64,000 nt of DNA, from assembly GCF_013358405.1 (NCBI RefSeq), contig NZ_CP054836.1, positions 3,720,001 through 3,784,000 of the forward strand. The letters run 5' to 3'. The notes beneath the pieces were generated by a model that saw only the letters and a program-made list of their open reading frames with translations, ran no database searches and was not told the origin of the DNA. Source of the DNA: Oricola thermophila. GTDB taxonomy: Bacteria > Pseudomonadota > Alphaproteobacteria > Rhizobiales > Rhizobiaceae. Every line of letters starts with the position of its first letter. Positions within the stretch are counted from its first letter, which is position 1. The position numbers were made by a program, and so were the translations under genes. Shown in pieces: positions 48,776 through 56,848 of the stretch.

Positions 48776-49831
48776 TCACCCCTCGCGATAGTCAGGCTCG
48801 AGCGTTTCCGGCGACGCCCATGCCGTATTCGACTGGCCGCGCGGGTTTTCGCCGCCGAGCGCGCGCGGATCCTTCAGTGTCAGGCGAGCGATCGTGCCGG
48901 ACATCACGTCCTGCTCGAGCGACGCCGAGGCAATCACCATGTCCTGCGCGATACCGAGCCAGTCGTCGTCGATCGCGACAAGCCAGTTCGGCGACCATAT
49001 CCTGCCGGCGGAATCGCGAAAGCCGGGAACGTCGACGGTGCAGGACACGCCTTGACCGGATGCGCGGCGCGCCTCCCAATCGGCGCGACGCTTCAGCCTG
49101 TCGGACGTTGCCTCACCCTCGAGCGTCAGGATCAGCGGTCGGGCGCGTGACGCCGTACCGCGCGCGACACCCTCCGGCCGCAAGGCCGCGCCGGTCGTAC
49201 CGACCGACGCCTGCCCGCGTACCTTGACCGACGAGAAGTTTCGCGCACCCGACAGGCTGCCGGATGCCTGCAGGATATTGATGCCACGCGCCAGGCGACC
49301 GGCATGCCGCCCCTCCGCCTTGGCCGCCAGTTTCAACCTACCCCGCGGCGTGTCATAGACAAGCACGCCCTGCGCGCGAGCGTCCCGCTCGATCGTTTCG
49401 AACAACGTCTCCCCCGGCCGTATCTTGTGAACAGACTTCACAAGCGTCGCGACGCCGTCGGCCTCGATGCCGATGCCGAGCGTATCGAATTCCCGCGCAA
49501 TATCCGCGAGATCTGCGTCACGCTTCAGCCCGGTCGGATGGTCAATCGAACATTCGGTCGCATCGCATGTTCGTGAAACCCACGTAACCTCATAATCCCG
49601 GTTATTCGCGCCGTGACGGCCGCGCACGTCGCGAACGTAGCCTGTTCCCCACAGTTCACCCGACACGGCTATTTCGGCCGGCTCGTCTGGAATGCACGGC
49701 AGGCCGCCCCCTGTCCACGCGACAGAGAATGTCGCCATCCTGACGACCTGCTCCGCCGAAGCGGATAGCGCGGCGCGCGTGTGCTGCAATGGACGCCCGT
49801 TGACCGTAAACGTAACCGTCTCGGTCGTCAT
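48776..49831 (-). CDS. Baseplate hub protein, Mu gp44 / P2 gpD-like
   Basis: This 351-aa protein has a phage late-control-D/gp44 fold: an N-terminal beta domain (TVNGRPLQHTRAALSASAEQVV), a middle WVSRTCDATECSIDH strand pair, and a LysM-like HKIRPGETLFETIERDARAQGVLVYDTPRGRL region (key KIRPGETLFETIERDAR). It forms the hub at the tail tip. It overlaps the upstream gene by 4 bp. Confidence 0.9.
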   Translation of the reverse strand: MTTETVTFTVNGRPLQHTRAALSASAEQVVRMATFSVAWTGGGLPCIPDEPAEIAVSGELWGTGYVRDVRGRHGANNRDYEVTWVSRTCDATECSIDHPTGLKRDADLADIAREFDTLGIGIEADGVATLVKSVHKIRPGETLFETIERDARAQGVLVYDTPRGRLKLAAKAEGRHAGRLARGINILQASGSLSGARNFSSVKVRGQASVGTTGAALRPEGVARGTASRARPLILTLEGEATSDRLKRRADWEARRASGQGVSCTVDVPGFRDSAGRIWSPNWLVAIDDDWLGIAQDMVIASASLEQDVMSGTIARLTLKDPRALGGENPRGQSNTAWASPETLEPDYREG

Positions 49832-50412
49832 TGTGTGACCGCCTCGAATTGCGTCGGCATCACAAGCGGCGTCGACACGCCGTTGCGGTCGACCAGTTCA
49901 TCGGCTCGACTCGCGTCGCCGTAAAGATCGAAGGCGAGCAAGGTCGATGGCAGCGAAATTCCAGTCTCGACACGCACGACCGGCGCCCGCCGCGCCGCTA
50001 CTGCGGAAAGATGCTCCACCGCCGCGCCGGCGAGCCCGACAAGCCAGTCGACAACGTCGGCGCCGAATTCGCCGGCGACCGAATAGGCGAGATCGGCGCG
50101 CGCGGACATGCGCGAACGTGCCGCCTGCGCATCCTGCCGCGCGGTGAAATCAGCGCGGACAACCGCAAAGCAGGCGACGACAAGACAGGCGACATGCGAA
50201 AACGCATCGACTGGCGGATACCGGTCAAGGGCGGCGATCGTACCTGCCGGATCCGCCGCCTCGCCGACCAGGCGGGCAAGGTCGAGGGCCGCTTGCGCCG
50301 CGCCGGCGTCGCCGGCGCCAGCCGCGACGGCTAGCCGATCGGCCCGGATCGCATCGTCGCCGGAAAGCAGATCGCCGGCAAGCGCGACCAGAATGTCAAT
50401 CGTATCCTGCAT
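49828..50412 (-). CDS. C-terminal half of split Mu gpN (gp43) tail protein
   Basis: This 194-aa protein corresponds in place and sequence style to the C-terminal part of the DNA circularisation/gpN family (FDLYGDASRADELVDRNGVSTPLVMP at the end, key SRADELVDRNGV). The N-terminal half is encoded separately upstream (50425-50886). An AUG with a GAGGTCG-type ribosome-binding site starts it, so this is a true gene fission and not a simple frameshift. The role is probably in the baseplate/hub collar. Confidence 0.75.
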   Translation of the reverse strand: MQDTIDILVALAGDLLSGDDAIRADRLAVAAGAGDAGAAQAALDLARLVGEAADPAGTIAALDRYPPVDAFSHVACLVVACFAVVRADFTARQDAQAARSRMSARADLAYSVAGEFGADVVDWLVGLAGAAVEHLSAVAARRAPVVRVETGISLPSTLLAFDLYGDASRADELVDRNGVSTPLVMPTQFEAVTQ

Positions 50413-50424
50413 GCTCGACCTCGA

Positions 50425-50886
50425 TCAGAAACGGGCGGCAATGGCGGATGCAACGGCCGACAGGTCGACCGCGAACCGCTCGCGCAACAGGCCAAGGCCG
50501 GACGCGGCGAACCCGACCGCATCGGCCGCGACGATGAATTCAAGGTCATAGGCGACATACCCCATGCGATCGCGCCTGCGATTGCGGCTGCATGATGTGC
50601 AATGCGCCATCCGCGCCGGATCCATCGGCAGCACGAGCAGGGCGGCGCCCGCCGCCGAACACGCCGCCTCGAGCGCATGGCCGGCGGCGTCGGAAACGTC
50701 GCCGACAACATAGGCCGAAACCCATATGGTCGGCGTTGCCCGGCCCATATCTTCCGTTAGAACCGTTTCGCCGCCGGAAATTTCGTGCGCGACGACACGG
50801 CGTCCGACATTCGGCGAATCGCTGTCGACGTGAAACGGCACCCCGCGAAACGACGCGGCGCGCAATGATGCCTGCCAGTTCCGCAT
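50425..50886 (-). CDS. N-terminal half of split Mu gpN (gp43), DNA_circ_N domain
   Basis: This 153-aa protein matches the DNA circularisation N-terminal domain (PF07157), with ASFRGVPFHVDSDSPNVGRRVVAHE (key SFRGVPFHV...GRRVVAHE), MGRATPTIWVSAYVVGDVSDAAGHALEAAC and YVAYDLEFI. The C-terminal half follows after a 12-bp gap as a separate frame. A CTSC pair lies in the middle. In Mu the single gpN is about 490 aa; here the two pieces total 347 aa. Confidence 0.82.
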   Translation of the reverse strand: MRNWQASLRAASFRGVPFHVDSDSPNVGRRVVAHEISGGETVLTEDMGRATPTIWVSAYVVGDVSDAAGHALEAACSAAGAALLVLPMDPARMAHCTSCSRNRRRDRMGYVAYDLEFIVAADAVGFAASGLGLLRERFAVDLSAVASAIAARF

Positions 50887-52704
50887 TTACATCCCCCCGG
50901 CGCTTTGTGGCTCGCCCGCATTCGGCATGGTGCGACCGGGTACGCCGGAAACATTCTGCCCCGAAGCGCCTCCGGCAAACCCGGACAAACGGGATTTGAA
51001 GCTTTCGGCGGCCAAGGCGCCGAAGCGGGCCGCGGCGCCCTCGATCGTCATGGCGAATGCGTCGCCCGCCCTCGATCCCGACCGCGTGATTGCCTCGGCT
51101 GCCCGGTTGCCGCCATCTGCAATGCCCTGCTCGACCTTGTCGGCAGCATCCTTCGCGGATGATGCCGTCGCGCTATAAAGATCATCGCTGGTCGTGTGCG
51201 CCAGGTCCGGCGTCGCGCGTGATCCGAAAATCTTGCTTTCGGCCCCCGCTAGGACATTCATGCCGAGATAGCCAGGCTGCACCGCCGCGCGCTCGGCAAG
51301 GCCGCCAGACGGCCCCGAATAGAGACTCGACGGCGGCGCGGCGGGAAGGCGCGGCGGCATCGCTGCAAAGGCCGTCGCCCGGTACATGGCCGGATCCTGC
51401 TTCGCCAACGCTTCGTCGCCGGGGATGACATATCCGCCAGACCGCGCAATCGCATCGCGCTCGGCCGCGCTCTTGTGGAACGTGAACGTCATGCGCTCCA
51501 TCAGCGACGCATTCTGCCAATAGGTCGAGTTCCTGATCGCCCGGTCTTTCGTAAGCGCATTCGATGCGCCCTTCATGGCGGCGACAGCGGTCGGCGCGAT
51601 CGACTTGCCGAAATCCTCCTTCAACGTTCGCCAGGCATTGCCCATTTCATCCATCGCGGATTGCGTGTCCGACTTGATGCGCTCGAGGTCGCGACTGACC
51701 GTCCCGGCCGCATCCGACATCGCCGCTTCATATTCCTTGATCGCATCCTTGTTCCGCAGGATTGCGCGCATGGCGATCAGCATTTGCTTGTCGGTGAACA
51801 GTTGCGGCAGCTTCGCAAGATCGCCGTTGACCGCCTCCTCGGAAAGCCGGATGAATGCGTCGAGAATATCCTCCCCTGCATCGCGTGCCGCTTGCAATTC
51901 CTCGCGCAGATCCACGCCGAACCGCTTCGCGAAATTGTTCGCGACCGTCTGCGATTCCATCTTCGTAAGAACATCCATGAAGGCGGTTGCCGCCTCGCCG
52001 GACGTGCCCGTTTCCCGACGAACGGTTTGCAGCATGGCCGCCAGGCGCCGAAGGCCGGCTTCGCCATCATAGCCAAGCGCGGCGAAGGCCGGGGCGAGCG
52101 ACGGCAGATAGGACGCCATGTCCTTCAGTTCGAACTTGCCCTCCTTGCCGCCCTTGGCGACGATGTCGAACGCGCGCTCCATTTCGCCGGCAGCAATGTT
52201 GAACGAGTTCGCGATAGCGTCGGCCGTCGTCGCCATGTCGAGGAAATCGGCGTCGGCGGCCTGCGCGGCGGACGCAACGGACGGCAGAAGGTCGAGCGCC
52301 TCCTGCATCGTCGCGCCAGCGGCGACCATGCCGTCGAGCGCGTCGACGACGCCCTGCACCGGCGCCTGAACATCATTGGCGATCGAGCGCACGCGCTCGA
52401 GCGCGGCCTCGGTCTCCTCGGCAGATGCGTCGGCCGTGATCCCGATACGGTTCATGCGCCGCTCGATCGAGGCGAAGGATCGCGTCGCGGCCGTCGCGCC
52501 GGCCGTGATCGCTGCCGGTGCGGCATAGGCCAGCATCGCCGTGCGGACGCGGCCCGCTGTCGCGACAATCGCGGATTGCGAGCGATTGTAGGCTTTCGCC
52601 TTGCGGTCGATCTTGTCGAACTCGCTCGACACGCGGCTGAATGCCTGCATGTTGCCAAGCCGCGACGACAGCCGCAGGATCGCCTCGATCGTGCGATTTG
52701 CCAT
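50887..52704 (-). CDS. Tail tape measure protein (TP901-type core)
   Basis: This 605-aa tape measure has the TP901 core (about 60-330: GITADASAEETEAALERVRSIAND, VVDALDGMVAAGATMQEALDLLPSVASAAQA). Its PEPtidoglycan/hydrophobic parts are short. The sequence is alanine-rich, and the C-terminal 200 residues are low-complexity with GGAAS-type repeats. Length suggests a rather short tail (about 0.15 nm per residue, so roughly 90 nm as an estimate). It follows the frameshifting chaperone as usual. Stop codon abuts the next start. Confidence 0.92.
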   Translation of the reverse strand: MANRTIEAILRLSSRLGNMQAFSRVSSEFDKIDRKAKAYNRSQSAIVATAGRVRTAMLAYAAPAAITAGATAATRSFASIERRMNRIGITADASAEETEAALERVRSIANDVQAPVQGVVDALDGMVAAGATMQEALDLLPSVASAAQAADADFLDMATTADAIANSFNIAAGEMERAFDIVAKGGKEGKFELKDMASYLPSLAPAFAALGYDGEAGLRRLAAMLQTVRRETGTSGEAATAFMDVLTKMESQTVANNFAKRFGVDLREELQAARDAGEDILDAFIRLSEEAVNGDLAKLPQLFTDKQMLIAMRAILRNKDAIKEYEAAMSDAAGTVSRDLERIKSDTQSAMDEMGNAWRTLKEDFGKSIAPTAVAAMKGASNALTKDRAIRNSTYWQNASLMERMTFTFHKSAAERDAIARSGGYVIPGDEALAKQDPAMYRATAFAAMPPRLPAAPPSSLYSGPSGGLAERAAVQPGYLGMNVLAGAESKIFGSRATPDLAHTTSDDLYSATASSAKDAADKVEQGIADGGNRAAEAITRSGSRAGDAFAMTIEGAAARFGALAAESFKSRLSGFAGGASGQNVSGVPGRTMPNAGEPQSAGGM

Positions 52705-52710
52705 GATGCG

Positions 52711-52803
52711 CTATTTCCGGTTTTCGCGTTCCCAGGCGGCGGCCATGCCGCCATATGTGACGATCTGCCCGAACGTCAGTCGGCCGACTTCGTCGAACCC
52801 TTT
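52711..52803 (-). other. Putative -1 frameshift extension of the tail chaperone
   Basis: The slippery heptamer A AAG GGT (52803-52797 on the minus strand, in the zero frame of the chaperone) fits X XXY YYZ perfectly. Slipping back one base continues for 29 codons (GFDEVGRLTFGQIVTYGG...) to TAG at 52713-52711, just before the tape measure gene. The extension has good codon use and a GpE/gp42-like sequence, so a 146-aa G-GT-type fusion is predicted beside the 124-aa product. Long-tailed phages conserve such frameshifts in tail chaperones. Confidence 0.78.
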
Positions 52804-53150
52804 TCCGTGCCGCCAGAGGAGGCGGCTTGCGGCGTCGTAGACGCGCGGGCCGTCGCGAAAAAATCACGAATGACCCCGTGAACCGAAAGCGCATCTTTCA
52901 GGTCAAGCACCTGCAGGTCGGCGGCCGTGCGCGGCGGCATGACCAGCCGCTCGGCATAGGCAGCGACGACGTCGTGATGTCGAATGACCATCGGCCGATG
53001 CGTTCCGTCGTCGCCCCCGACCGGCTGCCATTCCTCGATTTCTCCTAGATCGACGAAATCCTGCCATCGCGGTTCGCGGAAGGTCAGCGAGGAAAACGGC
53101 TCGCTGCCTTCGCCATAGGTGCGCGACAGTTCGATGGTTGTGCCCGGCAT
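52776..53150 (-). CDS. Tail assembly chaperone, Mu gp41-like (zero-frame product)
   Basis: This 124-aa protein includes ELSRTYGEGSEPFSSLTFREPRWQDFVDLGEIEEWQP (key SSLTFREPRWQDFVDLGEIEEW), the typical start of gp41-like chaperones, and an AAYAERLVMPPRTAADLQVLDLKDA helix pair. The zero frame stops at TGA 52776, but a -1 slippery site 20-27 bp earlier allows read-through into the extension. ATG 53150 overlaps the tube gene stop (TGATG). Confidence 0.82.
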   Translation of the reverse strand: MPGTTIELSRTYGEGSEPFSSLTFREPRWQDFVDLGEIEEWQPVGGDDGTHRPMVIRHHDVVAAYAERLVMPPRTAADLQVLDLKDALSVHGVIRDFFATARASTTPQAASSGGTEKGSTKSAD

Positions 53151-53521
53151 CACGCGATTTTCCGATATGCTTCGGCCATGATGCCAACGCCCGTTACCTC
53201 GCCGGTCAGCCTGTTGGCCGCAGGTTCACCGGTATAGAATGCCCGCGTGAACTGGTGAATAACCCCGGTGAATTCCTCGGTGATCGAGATATCTCGCCGC
53301 TCGTCGCCCATGAGGGCGGCGAGATCGACATTCTTGTCCGCGAATGCGATTTCGCAGCGCGGCGAGGTCGGCGTCGCGACCCGGTCGGCGCTTCCGTCCT
53401 GGTTTGTCATGCCCTCGATCGACGCCGTCGAGGGATAGACGGTGAAGGTGCCGCGCAGCGAAACATTGCGGCCGGCGGAATCGCGAAATTTCATCACGCC
53501 GCCGAAGTCTTTTCCGGCCAT
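53150..53521 (-). CDS. Tail tube protein (Mu gp40/M family)
   Basis: This 123-aa protein has the Mu-type tube pattern: an N-terminal MKFRDSAGRNVSLRGTFTV strand, CEIAFADKNVDLAALMGDERRDI and a long helix. It forms the inner tube inside the contractile sheath. It lies 41 bp after the sheath gene, the order sheath-tube-chaperone-tape being that of Mu. Confidence 0.88.
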   Translation of the reverse strand: MAGKDFGGVMKFRDSAGRNVSLRGTFTVYPSTASIEGMTNQDGSADRVATPTSPRCEIAFADKNVDLAALMGDERRDISITEEFTGVIHQFTRAFYTGEPAANRLTGEVTGVGIMAEAYRKIA

Positions 53522-53562
53522 TGTGGACTCCTGTTTTCAGCGAAGGAAAGGGCGGGCGCCGA

Positions 53563-55056
53563 TCAGGCGCTCGCGAACTGCGAATAGATGACCGCGTTTG
53601 CGGCGATCACGTCGAGCGGCTGCACCATGTCGAGCGGAGCATGGATGTCGACCCGGTTCGGGTTGTCGGCGTTTCGAGAAACCTCGATCACGTCTGCCGC
53701 CTGGCCGGCGTTCTCGAGGATGCCGCGCAAGACGAGTTCGTCATAGGCGTGCATGAATGTCGCCTTGATGTCGGTCGGCGTCGATACCGTGTCGAGGTTC
53801 GCGGGATTGTCGTCGGCAATCGCCTTCTGCCCGTGTTCATAGGTCAGACGCGAGCGGAAGTACCGCAGCGAATAGACGATCTGTCCGATCTTCTGAATAT
53901 CGCGAAACGTCGTATCCGGCACGTCATTGAAGGTCCGCGCGGTCGTGATGATCTTGTCGATCACGACGTCGCCGCCCGTGTTGACCTTCCATGTCGACAG
54001 CCCCGAACCGAGAAAGGTTTCGCGCGTCGCGTAGTCGAGCCAGCCGGCCCGGTCGCGCGGCGCCTGCAGCCCCTCGACGACAAGGCCCGTCTGGTTTCGC
54101 GATGCGTTGCCCGTTCCGCCATCGGACAGCCACGGCACGATGCGGCCCGCAATCGCCGCCGCCCATTGCCAGACCGGATTCGGAGCGTTCGACGATGCAA
54201 TGACCGGAATGACGGTCAGGTGCCGGTCGTCGAGCCCGAGGCCGTGCGTCGTCAGATTGGAGATCGTGTCGGACATCGGATAGAAAACATGCCCGTAAAT
54301 CTGGCGGTTCCAGGCCCACCGACCGGACACGTCTGACATCAGGTCGGAATAGCGCCCGACATTGGTCGCATCGGAGAACGGCGACACGATCCAGTCGAAT
54401 TCGTCGTCGCCGAGCGCCGCAAGAGCCGCCGAAAGATCCGGCGTTCCCGAACCGGACGTCGGCGCCGCGATCGAAAGCTTGCCCGAGGCGACATTCCCGC
54501 CGTCGAGCGCGGGAACGTGAATATCGATTCCGTTCATGATCGCGCCGTTATGGCGGGGCGTCAGCGTCACGACCTCGTCGGTCGCCGATGCCGTAAAGGG
54601 CAGGCTCGCGCCCGACAGGCCGTTGAAATAGCCATTGACGGCTGCCGCGATCGCGGCGGCGACATCGGAGTCCGCATCGCCGTCGGCGACGGTGAACTGC
54701 ACCGGCTCGCCAGCAATCGAAACGACACCGAGACCGGCCGACGGGACGGAATCAACCGTGATCGTGCGGCTGCCTTTCGTGCCGCTGTCCGGCACCGCCA
54801 TGATCCACAATTCTTGCGCCGGCGCGTTCTGGCGCACAAGCCGAACCATGTCGTCGAGCATGGATCCGGCACCGGCCAGGCGACGCCCCTCGGCGATCGA
54901 CGGGCAGACGGTCGGCGTGTTTGCGTCGATCACGGCGCCGGAATTGGCATGGCCGATCAGGAGCAGGCGGGACCGGCTTTCGAACTGGCCGCCGGAATTG
55001 ACCTCGAATGCGACGAGCGGCGCGACGATATTGCCGGGAATGGTGTTGAATTCCAT
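53563..55056 (-). CDS. Contractile tail sheath protein (Mu gpL family)
   Basis: This 497-aa sheath subunit has an N-terminal IVAPLVAFEVNSGGQFESRSRLLLIGHANSG region (key PLVAFEVNSGG), a central insertion domain, and the C-terminal sheath core with RGWLDYATRETFLGSGLSTWKVN and RDIQKIGQIVYSLRYFRSRLTYEHGQKAIADD (key SRLTYEHGQKAIADD). ATG 55056 has a GAGGA ribosome-binding site. It proves that the tail is contractile (myovirus-like). Confidence 0.95.
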   Translation of the reverse strand: MEFNTIPGNIVAPLVAFEVNSGGQFESRSRLLLIGHANSGAVIDANTPTVCPSIAEGRRLAGAGSMLDDMVRLVRQNAPAQELWIMAVPDSGTKGSRTITVDSVPSAGLGVVSIAGEPVQFTVADGDADSDVAAAIAAAVNGYFNGLSGASLPFTASATDEVVTLTPRHNGAIMNGIDIHVPALDGGNVASGKLSIAAPTSGSGTPDLSAALAALGDDEFDWIVSPFSDATNVGRYSDLMSDVSGRWAWNRQIYGHVFYPMSDTISNLTTHGLGLDDRHLTVIPVIASSNAPNPVWQWAAAIAGRIVPWLSDGGTGNASRNQTGLVVEGLQAPRDRAGWLDYATRETFLGSGLSTWKVNTGGDVVIDKIITTARTFNDVPDTTFRDIQKIGQIVYSLRYFRSRLTYEHGQKAIADDNPANLDTVSTPTDIKATFMHAYDELVLRGILENAGQAADVIEVSRNADNPNRVDIHAPLDMVQPLDVIAANAVIYSQFASA

Positions 55057-55066
55057 GACGGTTTCC

Positions 55067-55288
55067 TCACTTGCGGTTGGCGGTGCCGCGCTTTGCACGG
55101 GCGGAATGATCGGGTTTCGTCTGCGGTCTCACCTCGGCGATGTCGCCGTCGGCCAGCAGGCGCGCGTAGTAATGTTTCGTGATGTCGACGGGCGCGCCGC
55201 TGGCCGGCATGATCCGGCCGCCGCGATCGGGCATCGGTATGCGCGCACCCTGTCGCGTCGGCGCATACAGTTTCGACTTGTGCGTCAT
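55067..55288 (-). CDS. DUF2635 family phage protein (Mu gp38 position)
   Basis: This 73-aa basic protein has APTRQGARIPMPDRGGRIMPASGAPVDITKHYYARLLADGDI (key PDRGGRIMPASGAPVD), the DUF2635 motif, and a basic C terminus. DUF2635 proteins sit immediately upstream of the sheath gene in Mu-like phages. Their role is unknown. Confidence 0.9.
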   Translation of the reverse strand: MTHKSKLYAPTRQGARIPMPDRGGRIMPASGAPVDITKHYYARLLADGDIAEVRPQTKPDHSARAKRGTANRK

Positions 55289-55294
55289 CGTGTG

Positions 55295-56005
55295 TCACTC
55301 CGTTTCGACGGTGAATCCGGTTTGCCCGCCATCGCTGAAATCCACGCCGGCCAGCGGCGTTCGGCCAAAGGCCGAGAAATGGCCGGCCAACGCTTCAAGC
55401 TTCGCGCGCGCCGGCGATGTCGCCGGCAGGATCGCGGACAGCGTCGCGATCGGCTCCGGCAAGCCGCTGGCCTCGTCGAAAGTGTCGTCGGGCAGGGACA
55501 GTTCGAACCGCATCGTCACCCGGTGCCAGCGCGCGCCGATCTGCGGAACGGAAAATGTTTCCTCCGAAACCTGCCTCACATGACGGACAAAGCGGCGGAA
55601 CAGATATCCGCGCTCGGTGAACTGCAGCGCCCGGCGGACCTGCGCGCAAAGCGCGGCCAGCACCAGCCGCGCATCCCAATCGTCGGCCGGCATGGCGTCC
55701 GCAAAGGCGTCGCCGTTTTCATCGGTCGCCGCGACGGCCAGTTCCGCCACCACCTCGAGCGTCGAGACGAGATCGACGTCGTCAGATGCCGCGATGTCGC
55801 CGCGCAATTGCGCGCTTGCGTCGGCGGTGAACAGCGAAACGACCGGCGTGAACTTCTGTTCCGGGTCCAGGTCGTCGATTACAGCCAGGCGCGTGTCGAG
55901 AATACGATCGCCGGCGAGCGTCGGAAAATCTTCGTTCCCCTCGAGCGCGGCCGTCGGGCAAAGTACCTCCAGGGCGGCAAGCCGTGCGCATTCTGCGGAT
56001 AGCAT
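55295..56005 (-). CDS. Putative tail terminator / completion protein (Mu gp37 position)
   Basis: This 236-aa protein lies exactly where Mu carries gp37 (K), the tail terminator, between the head-tail joining protein and DUF2635. Its features are alpha/beta with RVLLALCAQVRRALQFTERGYLFRRFVR-like helical middle (key RRALQFTERGYLFRRFV) and a RFELSLPDDTFDE strand. Sequence identity to a named family is not certain; the call is mainly positional. Confidence 0.55.
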   Translation of the reverse strand: MLSAECARLAALEVLCPTAALEGNEDFPTLAGDRILDTRLAVIDDLDPEQKFTPVVSLFTADASAQLRGDIAASDDVDLVSTLEVVAELAVAATDENGDAFADAMPADDWDARLVLAALCAQVRRALQFTERGYLFRRFVRHVRQVSEETFSVPQIGARWHRVTMRFELSLPDDTFDEASGLPEPIATLSAILPATSPARAKLEALAGHFSAFGRTPLAGVDFSDGGQTGFTVETE

Positions 56006-56008
56006 GCG

Positions 56009-56404
56009 TTACCCCTTGGCGGCCGACAGGCCGAGAATGATGTTTCCGTTTCCGTCCGGGTCGCGCGTCTCGACCTGGTAGGTCGCGCCGGTCCCCGTCC
56101 GAACGATCCGGTCGCCCGTCGCGATTTCCGCGGCCGTCGAAACCGACGCAAAAATTTCAGGCGTCCGGTTCATGAGGCGGTCGCCCGATCGGCTCACAAG
56201 AGGTTGCGCCCGCTCGCGCGCCGCCCGTTCCGTGTCCTGGTAAAAGACCGCGGTGATTTCGACCTCGGGCCGCGTATCGGACGCCGAAAGCCTGCCATGC
56301 GGGCCGCGGGCGCGATCGAACGGTTTCAGGATCGCCGGCTCGCCGAGAACCTTGTCGACCGCATTGCGCGCAAGGCCGGCGAGCCGGGCGAAGTTGCTTG
56401 ACAC
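56009..56404 (-). CDS. Putative head-tail joining protein (lambda FII / Mu gp36-like position)
   Basis: This 131-aa protein starts at GTG 56404 (SSNFARLAGLARNAVDKVLGEPA). The end ATGDRIVRTGTGATYQVETRDPDGNGNIIL (key TGDRIVRTGTGATYQV...PDGNGNIIL) resembles the beta-barrel of FII-type attachment proteins. It follows the DUF2190 protein. The longer frame upstream is arginine-rich and overlaps another gene, so it is discarded. Confidence 0.65.
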   Translation of the reverse strand: MSSNFARLAGLARNAVDKVLGEPAILKPFDRARGPHGRLSASDTRPEVEITAVFYQDTERAARERAQPLVSRSGDRLMNRTPEIFASVSTAAEIATGDRIVRTGTGATYQVETRDPDGNGNIILGLSAAKG

Positions 56405-56412
56405 GGCTGCGC

Positions 56413-56745
56413 CTACAGCGTGTCGCCGAGGCAGATTTCGCCGGTCGTGTCGGCGGACGCGGCGGCGGCGGTGGCGAAGCCGAACAGGGTATTGCCGGAT
56501 GCGGTCTTGTTGAACTCGGTGCCGCCCGACTTCAGATAGACCTTGTCGCCGACACTCCATGCCGTGCCGGCTTCCTTCGTGACGGTGAAAACACCCGCGC
56601 GCACGATCGCGACGTCCTCGCCCTCGGCGGCCGTTGCGGCCGCAAAGCCGCGCAGCGAACCCACGGCGACAGGCTGGCCGGACGTAACGCCGCCGGCAGG
56701 CGCCGGAACCGTGATCGTGTTTCCGGGCTCAACATAGTTTTTCAT
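56413..56745 (-). CDS. DUF2190 family capsid-associated protein
   Basis: This 110-aa protein has the DUF2190 pattern: MKNYVEPGNTITVPAPAGGVTSGQPVAVGSLRG (key GNTITVPAPAGGVTSGQPV), VTKEAGTAWSVGDKVYL and GFATAAAASADTTGEICL. DUF2190 proteins are thought to decorate or stabilise the capsid and lie beside the capsid gene, as here (103-bp gap). Confidence 0.88.
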   Translation of the reverse strand: MKNYVEPGNTITVPAPAGGVTSGQPVAVGSLRGFAAATAAEGEDVAIVRAGVFTVTKEAGTAWSVGDKVYLKSGGTEFNKTASGNTLFGFATAAAASADTTGEICLGDTL

Positions 56746-56848
56746 GGCTCGATTCCCTTGTCAGGAGCGGAAATGGTGAAGCGCGCCGCAGGCGCGTCGC
56801 CGGCGGATCACGCGACCCGCCGACGGCTCGATCGGTCAGGATGCCGGA

